From the NCBI GenBank assembly GCA_000818945.1, contig KN805383.1, positions 299,888 to 363,887 on the forward strand: a stretch of 64,000 bases of DNA, in the 5' to 3' direction. Positions within the stretch are counted from its first letter, which is position 1; every line of letters starts with the position of its first letter. Source of the DNA: Schizochytrium sp. CCTCC M209059. Lineage: Eukaryota; Sar; Bigyra; Thraustochytrida; Thraustochytriidae. A program made the translations under genes and the position numbers. The notes under the pieces were generated by a model. It was not told the DNA's origin. It saw only the letters and a list, made by a program, of their open reading frames with translations, and did no database searches. This document shows, piece by piece, positions 19,416-29,502 of this stretch.

Positions 19416-20891
19416 ATGGAGGCGACGGTGGCGGCACGCGTGGCGCGAACGTCCGCGTCTGGCGGCGGCGCTCTGCTCGTGACCGGACCTCGCGGCGTCG
19501 GCAAGACCTATGTTGTGCGAGCGGCGCTCGAGGCCGCTCAGGCGAACGCGACTCTGCGCGGCGACCCTGTGCACGTGGACCTCGCAGGCGCAAGGGAGCG
19601 GGCAGCCCAGGCCAGCGGTGGCGCAGGCGCATTTGAGGAGGACCACGCCCTCCGTGACGCTCTCGACGAGGCCCTTGGCGGCGAAGGTCGCGCCGTGGTC
19701 GTGGATGACGCAGACCTATGGTTCTCGCCCAAGGCTGACGCGCGGCTCGTGCTCACCTTGGTGCAGGCACTTCGGGACGCTGCAGGACGCGTCATTGTGC
19801 TGATCGCACCGCGTCCAGACGACTTGCACGCACTTGTCTGCAAAGCTGCTCCAGAGAGAATTGAGATTCCTGTGCCTTCGCCCGAGGAGCGCCTTGTCAT
19901 ATGGCGAGGCACACTGGCGCAGTATCCTCCGCTGTTAGAGCCCGAGCCGGACAAAGACACTGTCGACTCGCTGATCCGCGACGTGAATGCTAGGTGCCAC
20001 GGTTGGGTTGCTGGAGACATTGTGGATCTCTGTCATGGCGTTGAACGCCTCGAAGATCTTGCCGCATCCGTGGATGCATATGTACCCGGTCTCTTTCGTG
20101 CTGATGCCGGCGCAGATGCACCGTTTACGGTCGTGTCCGCAGATCGCGTATCAACAAGCTGGAACGATATTGGCGGTCTTGAAGCCACGAAGCAGGCACT
20201 TCAGGAAATGATCGTTTGGCCAACGTTGTACAGCGAGACCTTTTCTTCACTCGGCGTGGCCCCGCCGGGGGGCGTGCTGCTCTACGGTCCGCCAGGCACG
20301 GGCAAAACCTTGCTTGCAAGCGCTGTGGCAAAGGAGACGAATGCAAGTCTACTGTCAGTGTCGATCAGCGATGTTGTGCGAGGGCACGTTGGCGAGAGCG
20401 AGCGAATGATTGCAGCCATTTTTGCAATGGCGCGGCGTGCAGCGCCCTGCGTCCTCTTTTTTGATGAGTTTCAGGCCATGTTTGGGTCACGGGCATCTTC
20501 AGGGGAGCTTGGTCGAAAGATGATTGCTCAGTTTCTCCAAGAGACTGATATTCACGTCCCCGGCTTGGTCATCATGGCATCCACAAATGTTCCCGAGGCG
20601 ATTGACCCGGCGCTTCTGAGACCTGGGCGCTTTGATCGACGGCTTCACGTCCCTCTGCCCGACAAGGCCGGGCGTGAGACGATTTTGCGGCGTCGGCAGG
20701 CGACGATGCGGTCGTGGGGTCCTGACGTGGACGTTGAAGTCCTCGTTGGCGCGACGGAAGGCTGGAGTGGAGCCGAGCTCGTTTCTTTGTGCGACCGCGC
20801 TGCGCTAGAAGCACTGAGACGGAATGAGAAGCAAATAACTGCGCAAGATTTCCGTGTGGTGCTCGCGTCAGCTTCGGTGGCTGTCGCGTGA
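19416..20891 (+). CDS. Two-domain AAA ATPase of the Cdc48/AFG2 (SPATA5/SPATA5L1) group
   Basis: 491-aa protein with two AAA modules. The first has Walker A GPRGVGKT (24-31) and a Walker B-like VVVDDADLW (94-102). The second is canonical: GPPGTGKT (291-298), VLFFDE (346-351), sensor 1 ASTN (388-391), arginine fingers in LRPGRFDRR (401-409) and the sensor-2 region GWSGAE (449-454). The segment WNDIGGLEATKQ (249-260) before module two is typical of Cdc48-like proteins. It is much shorter than AFG2/SPATA5 proteins (about 750-900 aa) because the N-terminal substrate domain is absent and the first module is short and divergent. AFG2-type ATPases release maturation factors from pre-60S ribosomes; that role is only inferred here. 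Convergent with the sulfotransferase gene. Confidence 0.85.
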   Translation: MEATVAARVARTSASGGGALLVTGPRGVGKTYVVRAALEAAQANATLRGDPVHVDLAGARERAAQASGGAGAFEEDHALRDALDEALGGEGRAVVVDDADLWFSPKADARLVLTLVQALRDAAGRVIVLIAPRPDDLHALVCKAAPERIEIPVPSPEERLVIWRGTLAQYPPLLEPEPDKDTVDSLIRDVNARCHGWVAGDIVDLCHGVERLEDLAASVDAYVPGLFRADAGADAPFTVVSADRVSTSWNDIGGLEATKQALQEMIVWPTLYSETFSSLGVAPPGGVLLYGPPGTGKTLLASAVAKETNASLLSVSISDVVRGHVGESERMIAAIFAMARRAAPCVLFFDEFQAMFGSRASSGELGRKMIAQFLQETDIHVPGLVIMASTNVPEAIDPALLRPGRFDRRLHVPLPDKAGRETILRRRQATMRSWGPDVDVEVLVGATEGWSGAELVSLCDRAALEALRRNEKQITAQDFRVVLASASVAVA

Positions 20892-21032
20892 AAACAGCAA
20901 ATGTGTCGTTTGGTTTGTTTCTAATTCGAAAAGACAAGAAGGGATGTAGCAAACAAAGAAACAAAGAAACCAAAAGCAGCGACGGCATGGAACGAAGAAA
21001 AACATACTTTGAACAGTCAGTCATGGACCCAG

Positions 21033-22526
21033 TCATTGCTCAGAACGACCTTGCGGCCGCAAGGCTCTTTGATCCTTTTCATCTTTCTTGCTATATCCGA
21101 ACTCGTCAAACGACGGCCCCCATCTTTTGAGCACGTAATCACGCATGGGTTGTGGGATGGGCACAAAGGAGTTCTTTTTGAAGGTTCCGAGAGAGGCCAG
21201 ATATTCGGCAATACGAGGTTTTGCGGTGTCCCAGGTGTTCCAGCCAAAGTGCTTATATATTCGCTCAAGTGTCCCAAGACCGTCGGCGTCGAGCTGATCG
21301 AAGGAGATGATCATGAACTGCTCCGGAGGGATCACGGCGCGAGCAGCCCGATATTCGTCAAAGAGTATCTCGTATTGGCGGAGAATGAACTCTGTAATGT
21401 GCTCGTCCGTAGGTCGCGCGAGGTAGGTGTGCCAATAGGTTTTGTCAGCCATATTGGCTGCACTCTTCCATACTGTGTACGGATTCCTGTGAATGTAAAC
21501 GAATTGCGCTTTAGGAAAGAGCTGGTACAGGAGTCTTGCACGTGCAACATGGCATGGACTTTTCATCACCATACGCCGCGTCTTGGCGCCCCTTGCGACA
21601 TAGTCGGCGGTCACGCGACGCAGGAACTCATAGAGTGCTGCAATCCAGCGGGTCTTGGCCTCCGGAACATTATCAAAAGTAAAGTAATCGCGAAACTCTG
21701 GCTCCCTGTTCATAAAGGCAAGCGGCATGTATGGCGACTTGCCGGCTGTAAAGAGATTGAGGGCAAGCTCGTCTTCTTGTGGTACGTCGAAGCTAATCTT
21801 GACATTGTCCATGGGTCGCTTTTCCCCGAGCGCGTTGGCAAAGAGATAAGTCTTGTCCCCGAGAAGTCGCATGCCATGTGGAAACCCACATTGGAAAGTG
21901 TTGGGATAGATGAACTGGTCTTTGTCCTGCGCCAAGACGTTGAAGAGATGCGTTGTTCCTGTCCGCGGGTGCCCGAGCACAAAGACGGGACACTCGTCAA
22001 TTTTGGTGGCCGCCACTTCCTTTCCATAGAGCACGTACTCTATGGAGGCCAATGTGGAGTTGAAAGCTGACATGAGCGTCAAAATGAGCACGCGAACGCC
22101 ATAGAGACGCCAGTCGATGTGTCGCCAGCGCGTGTACAAGACCTCCGTCCACTCGCCAAAGGAGATACCTTGCATGATATTGTATTGCGTCGAGTACTGC
22201 GCTTGAAAGGTGAAATGATGCGTTGCTTCCGGGCGTTCTTCTGGCGCCCTTTCGTACGCTTGATTTCCATACACGCATAGCGCGCTGTACAAGGCCATTG
22301 CCGTGGCTAGCGTACCCCACCAGGGAGCAAAACCTACAACGCCTAGAACTCCGGCAACTGCAGCTGCCGTCACGGCACTTGGTGGACCAGCGGCTGGAAG
22401 GGCTGGTGGCGACGACTTTCTTTGCGCCCAAGACGCGGTGTCTTGCGACGTGGCTACCTTGTTGTGGCTTTTGCCCTCATCGTCCCTGCCCACGATAGAT
22501 GATGACGACGAGCTCTGCTGCACCAT
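21033..22526 (-). CDS. Membrane-anchored sulfotransferase family protein
   Basis: 497 aa from the ATG at 22526, which sits in a strong GCCATGG context; the frame extends to 22589 only with a GTG. A hydrophobic segment at about residues 49-87 suggests a type II membrane protein, as in Golgi sulfotransferases. The PAPS-binding signatures are clear: 5'-phosphosulfate loop FVLGHPRTGTTHL (182-194) and the 3'-phosphate motif YIHRNPYTVWKS (344-355, R347 and S355). A conserved MKSPCH lies at 321-326. Length and motif order fit the large sulfotransferase family 3 found in many protists and bacteria. The acceptor (carbohydrate, lipid or other) is not indicated. Confidence 0.88.
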   Translation of the reverse strand: MVQQSSSSSSIVGRDDEGKSHNKVATSQDTASWAQRKSSPPALPAAGPPSAVTAAAVAGVLGVVGFAPWWGTLATAMALYSALCVYGNQAYERAPEERPEATHHFTFQAQYSTQYNIMQGISFGEWTEVLYTRWRHIDWRLYGVRVLILTLMSAFNSTLASIEYVLYGKEVAATKIDECPVFVLGHPRTGTTHLFNVLAQDKDQFIYPNTFQCGFPHGMRLLGDKTYLFANALGEKRPMDNVKISFDVPQEDELALNLFTAGKSPYMPLAFMNREPEFRDYFTFDNVPEAKTRWIAALYEFLRRVTADYVARGAKTRRMVMKSPCHVARARLLYQLFPKAQFVYIHRNPYTVWKSAANMADKTYWHTYLARPTDEHITEFILRQYEILFDEYRAARAVIPPEQFMIISFDQLDADGLGTLERIYKHFGWNTWDTAKPRIAEYLASLGTFKKNSFVPIPQPMRDYVLKRWGPSFDEFGYSKKDEKDQRALRPQGRSEQ

Positions 22527-22836
22527 GGCGAACTCTGCCTCGTTCGATTGTTGAGAGAAGAATCTTGCGCTGGAGACACACGCGCTCACTCGCGCTCCCG
22601 CGTCAAGGTCACGTCGCGGGAGCGAGGAGCGCAGCAGTGCAGGAGGCCAAGGAGGCGCTGACGCGCCAGCTGTGACGTCGCTTTTTGATTTGTTTACGAA
22701 GCAAGTGCAGTATGCTGTTCCTGTGGCTGGGTGTGTGTGTATATATGTGTGAAAATCACAAAGTTGCTATAACATTGCGGGAGCCAAGGTCATCGAGCAA
22801 ACAGAATAAGGAAACACAAGAAGAAACGCAGCTCAA
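22527..22836. other. Spacer between two tandem minus-strand genes
   Basis: 310 bp. It should hold the sulfotransferase promoter and the end of the ankyrin-gene transcript. No gene seen; a short GT-alternating stretch lies near 22731-22750. Confidence 0.5.
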
Positions 22837-24498
22837 TTAGTTGAAAGACCCTTCCTCACTCGGGGACAGTGGAGATGTCATATGACCAGCTCCATTGCCC
22901 GAGGTCTCGAGCGTCGGCACGTGCGGTTGCTGCTGCGGTTGCTGCTGCTGCTGCTGCTGCTGCGGTTGCTGCTGCATGGCTTGCGGTTGCGAATAATGCG
23001 GTGGGTGTTGCTGCTGATATTGAGCAGGAGACTGTTGCGTAGGGTGCTGTGCCGCAGGTCGAAATGGTGTCGGATTTGCCGCTGGTGAAGGCGGTGAAGG
23101 CTGACGAGTCGACTGTGCCGCTTGCGGTTGCCTTGCTTGTGCCGGAGAAAACACCTGAACATTTGTACCAGAGAAAGAATTCGGTGGGGCCATCGATGGG
23201 TGCGGCGCAGCGCCAGGCCCAGACGAATTAGTCACAGGTTGAGGCGCGTACGGCATGGGTGCAGCACCTGCGTTGTACGAGACATAACGTCCCTGAGCGA
23301 AGGGGGACTTTTTGGCAAGACCAGGATTGTACGTTGGTGGCGCAATAGGGCCGCCCGATGCGGAAGATTTTGAGTCGTAGCCCACATCCGTGTAGTTCGA
23401 CTTGTTGCCGTACTTGGCAGCAAGCGCAGGGTTTCCTACAGTTGTCACAAAGCCATCGTCGTGCAGCATGAAGGGGCGGGAGCCGTCACCGCGACGGTTT
23501 GGATCCGTGTACGCTGCGTGGACTGTCGTGGGCGGCGCCGACCCATGCTGCTGCGGCGGTTGCTGCGGCATTTGCTGCGGCATTTGCTGCGGCGGTTGCT
23601 GCGACGGTTGCTGCGGCTGGTGCTGCTGAGGCGGCGGCGGCGCATGTTGCTGGTGCTGGTGCTGTTGGTGCTGTTGCTGTTGCTGTTGATGCATCGCACT
23701 AGGATTAAAGGGAGTAGAGTTGGAAGGCAGTGGCGGTGTCGCGCTGTTCGTGCTTCGCATCGAGGGAGACGGAGGTTGTTGTTGTTGCTGCTGCTGTTGC
23801 TGCTGAGGTTGTCGTTGCTGCTGCTGTTGCTGTTGCTGCTGCTGCTGCTGCTGCTGCTGAGCATTGTGCGGCGTGAGAAGCGCTTGCATTTGAGCATCGG
23901 CTTCGTTTCCAGGCGACGAGTATTGCTGGCTCTGCTGGTCGGGAGGTCCACCGTATGTCTCACCCATCTTCGGGGGAGGGGCAAGGTTCGCCAAACGTGC
24001 CTGCTGTGCCGCAGGGTCAATCGTGGCGCCGACAATTTGAGGCGCAGTGCCCGTGCGCTGCTCCTCCTCAAACATGATAGGCATGAGGTATTGGCGAAGA
24101 CCAAATCCTTGAGCAACATCGTAGCCGTTCTTACCCTTGTCATTCTTGTCAAGGATACTAATTCCCATGCCGAGAAACTGCTTGACGAGCTCGGTGTGAC
24201 CTTTTGCGGCGGCGAAGTGCAGGCAAGAGTTGTTTCCCTGGCCGCGTGCTCGCACGTCAGCTCCGCATTGGATAAGATAGTCGACGATGTGTGCTTGGCC
24301 GTTGAAGCATGCCACGTGCAGGGCCGTGTTCCCATTTTTGTTGCGCCAGCTCACATCAAAGCCGCGGCGCTCCACGTAGTCCTGCACCGTGTGGAGGTCG
24401 CCGCGGGCGATAGCCTCCAGGAACCTCTCCTCCTCGGTGGGCTCCGGCGCGAGCACCTTGTACAGCTCGCTCACCTTGTCCTCAAAGTACCCGAACAT
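22837..24498 (-). CDS. Ankyrin-repeat protein with long Gln/Pro-rich C-terminal tail
   Basis: 553 aa from the ATG at 24498 (MFGYFEDKVSELYKVL). The open frame continues upstream through a GAAA microsatellite, giving a Phe-Leu-Ser pattern that is not a plausible protein. Residues about 20-140 hold three to four ankyrin repeats (GNTALHVACFNGQAHIVDYL, then CLHFAAAKGHTELVKQFL), for protein-protein binding. The remaining ~400 residues are low complexity, with poly-Gln runs at about 23776-23870 and 22925-22970 and Pro/Gln/His-rich stretches, and are probably disordered. Short conserved-looking pieces (for example RRGDGSRPFMLHDDGFVTTV) break the tail. No enzymatic domain seen. It could be a scaffold or transcriptional cofactor; function unknown. 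Confidence 0.82.
   Translation of the reverse strand: MFGYFEDKVSELYKVLAPEPTEEERFLEAIARGDLHTVQDYVERRGFDVSWRNKNGNTALHVACFNGQAHIVDYLIQCGADVRARGQGNNSCLHFAAAKGHTELVKQFLGMGISILDKNDKGKNGYDVAQGFGLRQYLMPIMFEEEQRTGTAPQIVGATIDPAAQQARLANLAPPPKMGETYGGPPDQQSQQYSSPGNEADAQMQALLTPHNAQQQQQQQQQQQQQQQRQPQQQQQQQQQQPPSPSMRSTNSATPPLPSNSTPFNPSAMHQQQQQQHQQHQHQQHAPPPPQQHQPQQPSQQPPQQMPQQMPQQPPQQHGSAPPTTVHAAYTDPNRRGDGSRPFMLHDDGFVTTVGNPALAAKYGNKSNYTDVGYDSKSSASGGPIAPPTYNPGLAKKSPFAQGRYVSYNAGAAPMPYAPQPVTNSSGPGAAPHPSMAPPNSFSGTNVQVFSPAQARQPQAAQSTRQPSPPSPAANPTPFRPAAQHPTQQSPAQYQQQHPPHYSQPQAMQQQPQQQQQQQQPQQQPHVPTLETSGNGAGHMTSPLSPSEEGSFN
23776..23870. repeat. Coding Gln microsatellite cluster (TTG/CTG on the plus strand)
   Basis: Mixed CAA/CAG codons on the minus strand give about 30 Gln with few interruptions. 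Mixed codon use suggests an older or selected tract, unlike the pure AAC array of the IF-2 gene. Confidence 0.85.
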
Positions 24499-24903
24499 GG
24501 TCGCCTTGGCGTCGACGCGGCACTGCCGCGCGACCTCCCTCGCGACTCCCGCGCCGCGCGCCGCGGCTCCGGGGCCCGCAAGGGGACGCGCGCCTCGCGC
24601 CTCCCGCGCCGGCGCAGGGCCGCGGCTACCGCCTTCTTCGCCGCCCGCGCCGCGCCGCGCCTCGCCGGGCTCGCGCGCCTCGCCTCGGCGTCGCGGACTG
24701 CTGTGCAGACGGCTTCGCCGGCCTCGTCCGCGCCCCACGTTTGTGCCGCCGACGGGCGCGGGCAAGTGGCACGTTCGTGCCGGGCGCGGCCGCCGGAAAC
24801 GACCCCGTTTGGCGCACTTGCCGCGGCGGGCGGCGCTACTTGCGGGGCCGGATAACCCACTTGCGGCGGCGCGGATAACCCACTTGCTTGCGAGAGGCGG
24901 CCA

Positions 24904-24972
<69 letters not shown>

Positions 24973-25067
24973 CAAGAACTTGGAGCAGCAAATCCGCGTG
25001 GGGATAGAGCTCGAGGACCGCGGGGACTCGCGCGGAGGACGCCGCGGGAGAGAGCCTCGGGCGCCAC
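24499..25067. other. Bidirectional upstream region of the ankyrin and Rab3GAP2 genes
   Basis: 569 bp between the two ATGs, very GC-rich on the left and with a GAAA array at 24908-24972. It must contain both promoters. Confidence 0.55.
24908..24972. repeat. (GAAA)n tetranucleotide microsatellite
   Basis: About 16 perfect GAAA copies in the shared upstream region of two divergent genes. Confidence 0.95.
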
Positions 25068-28000
25068 ATGCTCGGCAGGAGCTGGGCAGTGGCTGCTCGA
25101 CGCCCTGCAGAGCGCGAGCAGCCGCGCGGTGCGAGGGAATCAGCGGCGGCGGCGGCGGACATCGGCGCGACTCCGGGCGCGAACCGCGAGGTCCTTGCCG
25201 CGGGGCGCCACGCTCGAGGCCTGCTGCAGAGCGGCGCGGTGAGCAGGCTGACGGTGACGCCCGCCGCAGGAGATCGAGGCGCGTCGTGGCTAGCGTATTC
25301 TGTGGATGACAGGTCGGTGCATGTCGCGGAACTGACAGGAGAAGCAAATGTAGCCAAGATCTGGAGGGTGGCGAACCTGAAGGGGCTCCGTGCGCTGCAG
25401 TTTGCCGGCCGTGGCGAGGCATGCTGCCTCATTGCAGGATATGTAAATGGTCTCATTCGCGTGCTGCCCGTGAGCGAAGACACACGGGTGGTGTCTCGCG
25501 AGTTCGTCTTGCACGGTGCTCCTGTTCAAGATATCGCTTTGATGGCTCCCACCGCAGCCTCTGCCCGGGCCCAGACGCCGGATTCTCCCTTTGCCAGATT
25601 CCGTACGACGCCAGAGCCGTGTGAAACAGATGAAGGAAAAGACAAGGAAGAAGAAGAAGCGAATGAAGGCGACGGAGGGACACTGTGGATATTGTATGAA
25701 GATCGAAGAGTCGTTCGTCTCCACTTCCACGAGGCCATATCTTGCGCAAGCTGGACAGAACCTGCGTCAATGCGGGTGTATAAGCTCAAGAACCAGCGTG
25801 AAGTGCATGGTTTTGCCCCCTTTCGGTGGGAGCCAGCCTACTACGCTCCCGAAGCAATGCTATGGGACAATAATGACGCCGAGGCGAGCACGGCGCAAGC
25901 CATCTTGGCAGTTGGTGTGCGGCCTGCCTGGGCTGTGCACGTGACGGACCAATTTGACACCGAGGATGTGGGGCCGGCGACTGGAGGCGTTGGTTCGGCG
26001 CTTGTCAAGTCCGTGGTGTCGTCGTTGGGAAGCCATGTGTTTTCCCTTGCTCGCTCATGGGGTTATGGCGGTAGCAAGGAGCCGACAAAGGAAGCGAGCG
26101 AACCTGCTGCGAGCGTCTCGAGTCTTGCAAATGGGCAAGACGCCACGCAGCATGATGGCAGAGAAAAGAGTGAGGCTGACGCGGAGGACGATGCGGGCGA
26201 GAATGGTGGGGCCTCTGCGCAGGCGCTCAAGAGCCCGCCTGCCGATGCACGTTCCGCCCGAGGTACGGCGAGCCTTTCGAGTCGCCATGCCATTTTCGAC
26301 TCTGTGAATCGTGTTGTCAATGGGCATTTGAATGGTCAGGACCCTTCGCAGCGCTATGCTGTCACGGTGGATGCCCTTGGTCGTGTAGTGCTGCTGGACA
26401 CGTGTGGACTTCGCCTGTTGCGCATTTGGAAGGGTTATCGCGATGCACAAACGGCCTGGCTCACTTGTCCTGAATCATGGACCGATCAAAAGGACGACAC
26501 GTGTAACGAAGCGAGCGCACGCGAAGGGGAACCAAGTGTGGATTGCGGGGCTGAGGGCGGCGGCGAACGAAATGGCCAGTATTTGGTCATTCTTGCGCCA
26601 TGGCGTGAGACGGTGCAAATTTGGCGCGTTCCAGGGTGCGTCTTGGTGTCGAGCATGCGATTGCCTTCGTGCGCGGTGGGCGCCGTGCACCTATTAACAC
26701 ACGTAGACTGGACGTCGCGGCAGGCGCGATGTTTTCTTGTGCGCGATGGCACCTCGGCACGGAAAGCAGACGATGGTGGCAACGACGACGACGACGAGGA
26801 CGACGAGGAGGAGGAGGGAGAGTTTGGGCTCAACGTGCAAGAGGTATTGACCACGCGCGCAAGTCTAGAGCGCCTCATGACGCATTTGAACAAGGGCAAG
26901 AATCAACAGGCGGGCTTTATGGCGCACCAATTTCGCCATGCGCTTGGGAGCGCGCGGTTTCGCCAGGCTGAGGCAATCTTTGGGGAGACCAAGCAAGCAG
27001 ACGTGATTTGGCGATTGCTCCTCGCCATGGACACTGATTTGACTGGAGTATTAATTCCCCCCGCCAAGTTCCATTTGCGCATGATTGCTCATGCTCAAGC
27101 TGTGCTTGGTGAGATGAAGCAAGATGCTGCGTGCGAAAGGCTCTTGCGCCAGTTGGAGGTACGCGTACGTCTGGTGCGTCTTCACGCGTCGCTGGCTGTC
27201 TCCAATCCGGAGAACGCAGCTTTGGACTTGCGAGAGCTTGACGTCGATCCTTCGCTTGTCCCGTGTGCGACGGAGGACCTGTCGATTTGGACGGCGGGCA
27301 GTACAAACCCTGGGATGCCGCGGCAACCTATTTGCATTCGTGAACTATTGCATGTTTTTGGCGCACTGGTCCTCCGCGACATGGATGACTTGTGCTGGAC
27401 AGATCCTGCCAATGTGCAAGTGGATGAGAGAAAATGTAATTGGGGCAACCGTGGCGGTACTTTAGGCACAGACGAAGTGATGGATGAGAGCGTGGGCGAG
27501 AACGAAGTATCCAGTGAGAGGTCAGAAGTGCCTGATCTGACGCCGTCATACCAGCTGAGTCCTGAAACGCAACAAAGTATAGCAGCGCTGCTCTTTGAGC
27601 CAATTCTCGTTGATGTATTTTTGCTCTCCAAGGTAACGAGCGCAATGGCTCATTTCGACGGTAGCTCGCAAGTTTACTTGCAATTACTTTTGGACTGGTG
27701 GTTCCAGCTACCTCTGGAGCGCGTGCTAGATACAGCGAGCAATGCTCCCAGCGCAGTGATTCGATTGCTGGGAGAATTATTAAAGGGCGCAGAAGCTCAC
27801 GTCGGAAACAGTATTACGTATGCGCAAGGGTCGCGACAAGTGTGTCATGGACTTGTTCTCGTACGGCTTTGCGCACGCGCCGCGGAGGAGGCGGCTAAGA
27901 CGGAACTGACCAAGGCTGCCCGTGAGCTGGAGGATGCGCTTGTCATTTGCTGCTGCGCTCGTCGGTCCGATTTATCGTGCATGGATTTTGGCGTGAAAAC

Positions 28001-29207
28001 AGCTAAGTTCGCACAAGTCGTCGCGCGAGCTCTGGTGGAGGCGCGTGACGTTTCAGCAATCGAAGATCGCTTTGCGGCACATTACAAGCTCGGATCAGAC
28101 CTCATTCAGGGTCATCGTGCCTTGCTTTATTGCGACGAGCATGGCGCAAATCTAGATGCTGCGCTCGAGTCTTTGCGCAGTGTTCAAGATGTGCCAATGC
28201 GACGTGGACTTGTAGTTCGCGTTCGCGAGCTTGCGATTTTGCCCCTAGTGCGCCACGAGGCACTTGTTTCGGAGAAGCGATGCGACGCCGCTCTCGCCAT
28301 TCTGAACGAATTAGATGGATGTGATGATGTCAAGAAGGAGGAGGAGCGCAACGTCAAGGACGGCACTACTGTGCCGGATGAGGGAGCGGAAGAGCTCGGG
28401 TTCCCGTGGCTCGAAAAGGTCTTTCGCGAAGAACTGCGCGAGGCGCAAGCAAGCATTGTTCCGCAGCGCGTCGCAGAAGACCGACTCGCTCTTTTGGCGC
28501 TCAAAGGCCTTGTGCGAGTGACGGAGGGCGGGGCGGAGGGCGCGGGTTCGAGATTGAAGCTTTTGGCGCAGCTTTTCGCTGGAAACGAAATTCCACTCGA
28601 AAAGGCGCTCAGTTTACAAATCAAGAAGGACGAATCCACGCCGGAGGCTGATGAGATAGCCTCGCGACGGACACGCTTGGTGCAGCGCGTTGTGCAGGTC
28701 AATGTGGACGAGCCTGCATTCGCGTTTGAGCTAGCGCGGGCTCTCGACGTGCCTGTGGACAAGGTAAATATTGAGCTTGCGCATCGTTTGTATGCGCGCG
28801 GAGACGACGCGGCGGGTAAGGCGTCGGCGGACTGTGTGAAGGACCAGGGTGCGCTTGCGCTCGTCTTGCTTTCTGTTGCTCGACAGCGCATGGCGTCGGT
28901 GCTCCAGGTCTTACAGGATTTGCCTCAGTACCGCCATCTTCTCGCTGTGATTTCGGCAGACACTTCAAAATGGATCAGGGCGGGTGGTGTGGTTCCTCCG
29001 CATCGTGGCGGTGGTGGAACGGAAGAGGCGGATACGACGAGCGCCGCGGCGGTTGGGAAGCAGCGGGCCACTTTGTCGTCGACGCTGGTGCTCTTGCACG
29101 AGATTGCTTCGAATTTGCCGGCCTCGAGTCCGGCGCAGGGCCGTGCAACGCAGATGGCTACGGCTGCGGACGCGCTCTTTCGTCGTGTCCAGGACGCCAT
29201 TCGCTAA
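25068..29207 (+). CDS. RAB3GAP2: Rab3 GTPase-activating protein non-catalytic (regulatory) subunit, RAB3GAP2-like
   Basis: 1379 aa, close to the ~1390 aa of the animal protein. The N-terminal half forms a beta-propeller-like region with the conserved family segments: LWILYEDRRVVRLHF (about residue 208), RIWKGYRDAQTAW (about 452-464) and LVILAPWRETVQIWRVPG (about 505-522). The rest is helical with acidic low-complexity insertions (for example near 580). With the catalytic subunit RAB3GAP1 it acts on Rab3 and as exchange factor for Rab18 at the ER, and in lipid-droplet and autophagy traffic; this is family knowledge. RAB3GAP1 is not in this window. ATG at 25068 is the only good start. Confidence 0.92.
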   Translation: MLGRSWAVAARRPAEREQPRGARESAAAAADIGATPGANREVLAAGRHARGLLQSGAVSRLTVTPAAGDRGASWLAYSVDDRSVHVAELTGEANVAKIWRVANLKGLRALQFAGRGEACCLIAGYVNGLIRVLPVSEDTRVVSREFVLHGAPVQDIALMAPTAASARAQTPDSPFARFRTTPEPCETDEGKDKEEEEANEGDGGTLWILYEDRRVVRLHFHEAISCASWTEPASMRVYKLKNQREVHGFAPFRWEPAYYAPEAMLWDNNDAEASTAQAILAVGVRPAWAVHVTDQFDTEDVGPATGGVGSALVKSVVSSLGSHVFSLARSWGYGGSKEPTKEASEPAASVSSLANGQDATQHDGREKSEADAEDDAGENGGASAQALKSPPADARSARGTASLSSRHAIFDSVNRVVNGHLNGQDPSQRYAVTVDALGRVVLLDTCGLRLLRIWKGYRDAQTAWLTCPESWTDQKDDTCNEASAREGEPSVDCGAEGGGERNGQYLVILAPWRETVQIWRVPGCVLVSSMRLPSCAVGAVHLLTHVDWTSRQARCFLVRDGTSARKADDGGNDDDDEDDEEEEGEFGLNVQEVLTTRASLERLMTHLNKGKNQQAGFMAHQFRHALGSARFRQAEAIFGETKQADVIWRLLLAMDTDLTGVLIPPAKFHLRMIAHAQAVLGEMKQDAACERLLRQLEVRVRLVRLHASLAVSNPENAALDLRELDVDPSLVPCATEDLSIWTAGSTNPGMPRQPICIRELLHVFGALVLRDMDDLCWTDPANVQVDERKCNWGNRGGTLGTDEVMDESVGENEVSSERSEVPDLTPSYQLSPETQQSIAALLFEPILVDVFLLSKVTSAMAHFDGSSQVYLQLLLDWWFQLPLERVLDTASNAPSAVIRLLGELLKGAEAHVGNSITYAQGSRQVCHGLVLVRLCARAAEEAAKTELTKAARELEDALVICCCARRSDLSCMDFGVKTAKFAQVVARALVEARDVSAIEDRFAAHYKLGSDLIQGHRALLYCDEHGANLDAALESLRSVQDVPMRRGLVVRVRELAILPLVRHEALVSEKRCDAALAILNELDGCDDVKKEEERNVKDGTTVPDEGAEELGFPWLEKVFREELREAQASIVPQRVAEDRLALLALKGLVRVTEGGAEGAGSRLKLLAQLFAGNEIPLEKALSLQIKKDESTPEADEIASRRTRLVQRVVQVNVDEPAFAFELARALDVPVDKVNIELAHRLYARGDDAAGKASADCVKDQGALALVLLSVARQRMASVLQVLQDLPQYRHLLAVISADTSKWIRAGGVVPPHRGGGGTEEADTTSAAAVGKQRATLSSTLVLLHEIASNLPASSPAQGRATQMATAADALFRRVQDAIR

Positions 29208-29237
29208 TGTCTAACCTACCTATCTAAGCAAGCTTCT

Positions 29238-29266
<29 letters not shown>
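29238..29266. repeat. (CTG)n microsatellite
   Basis: About ten perfect trinucleotide copies just after the RAB3GAP2 stop codon, probably in its 3' untranslated region. Confidence 0.9.
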
Positions 29267-29268
<2 letters not shown>

Positions 29269-29469
29269 TTTGATAAAGCGTATTTTCATCTTGCCTTTCC
29301 CTCCTGATTTGCCAATCTCTCGCTGCTCGCCTCGCGATCAGACCTGGCAGGCTGGCGCGCTCACCGCAGCACGTGCTGGCCTTGCCCGTAGAGAATAGAA
29401 TAGGCTAGCCATCGTTTTTGATTAATTTAATTCGCAACTCACTCCACTTCTCCCCGCGCCAGCCGGCTC

Positions 29470-29502
<33 letters not shown>

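Noticed and set aside
21009..22070. 353-aa plus-strand frame opposite the sulfotransferase gene
   Set aside because: Antisense shadow. The minus strand carries clear PAPS-binding motifs.
22837..25422. Long minus-strand frame extending the ankyrin protein to 861 aa
   Set aside because: The upstream part is GC-rich noise and a Phe-Leu-Ser pattern from the GAAA array. The ATG at 24498 begins the plausible protein.
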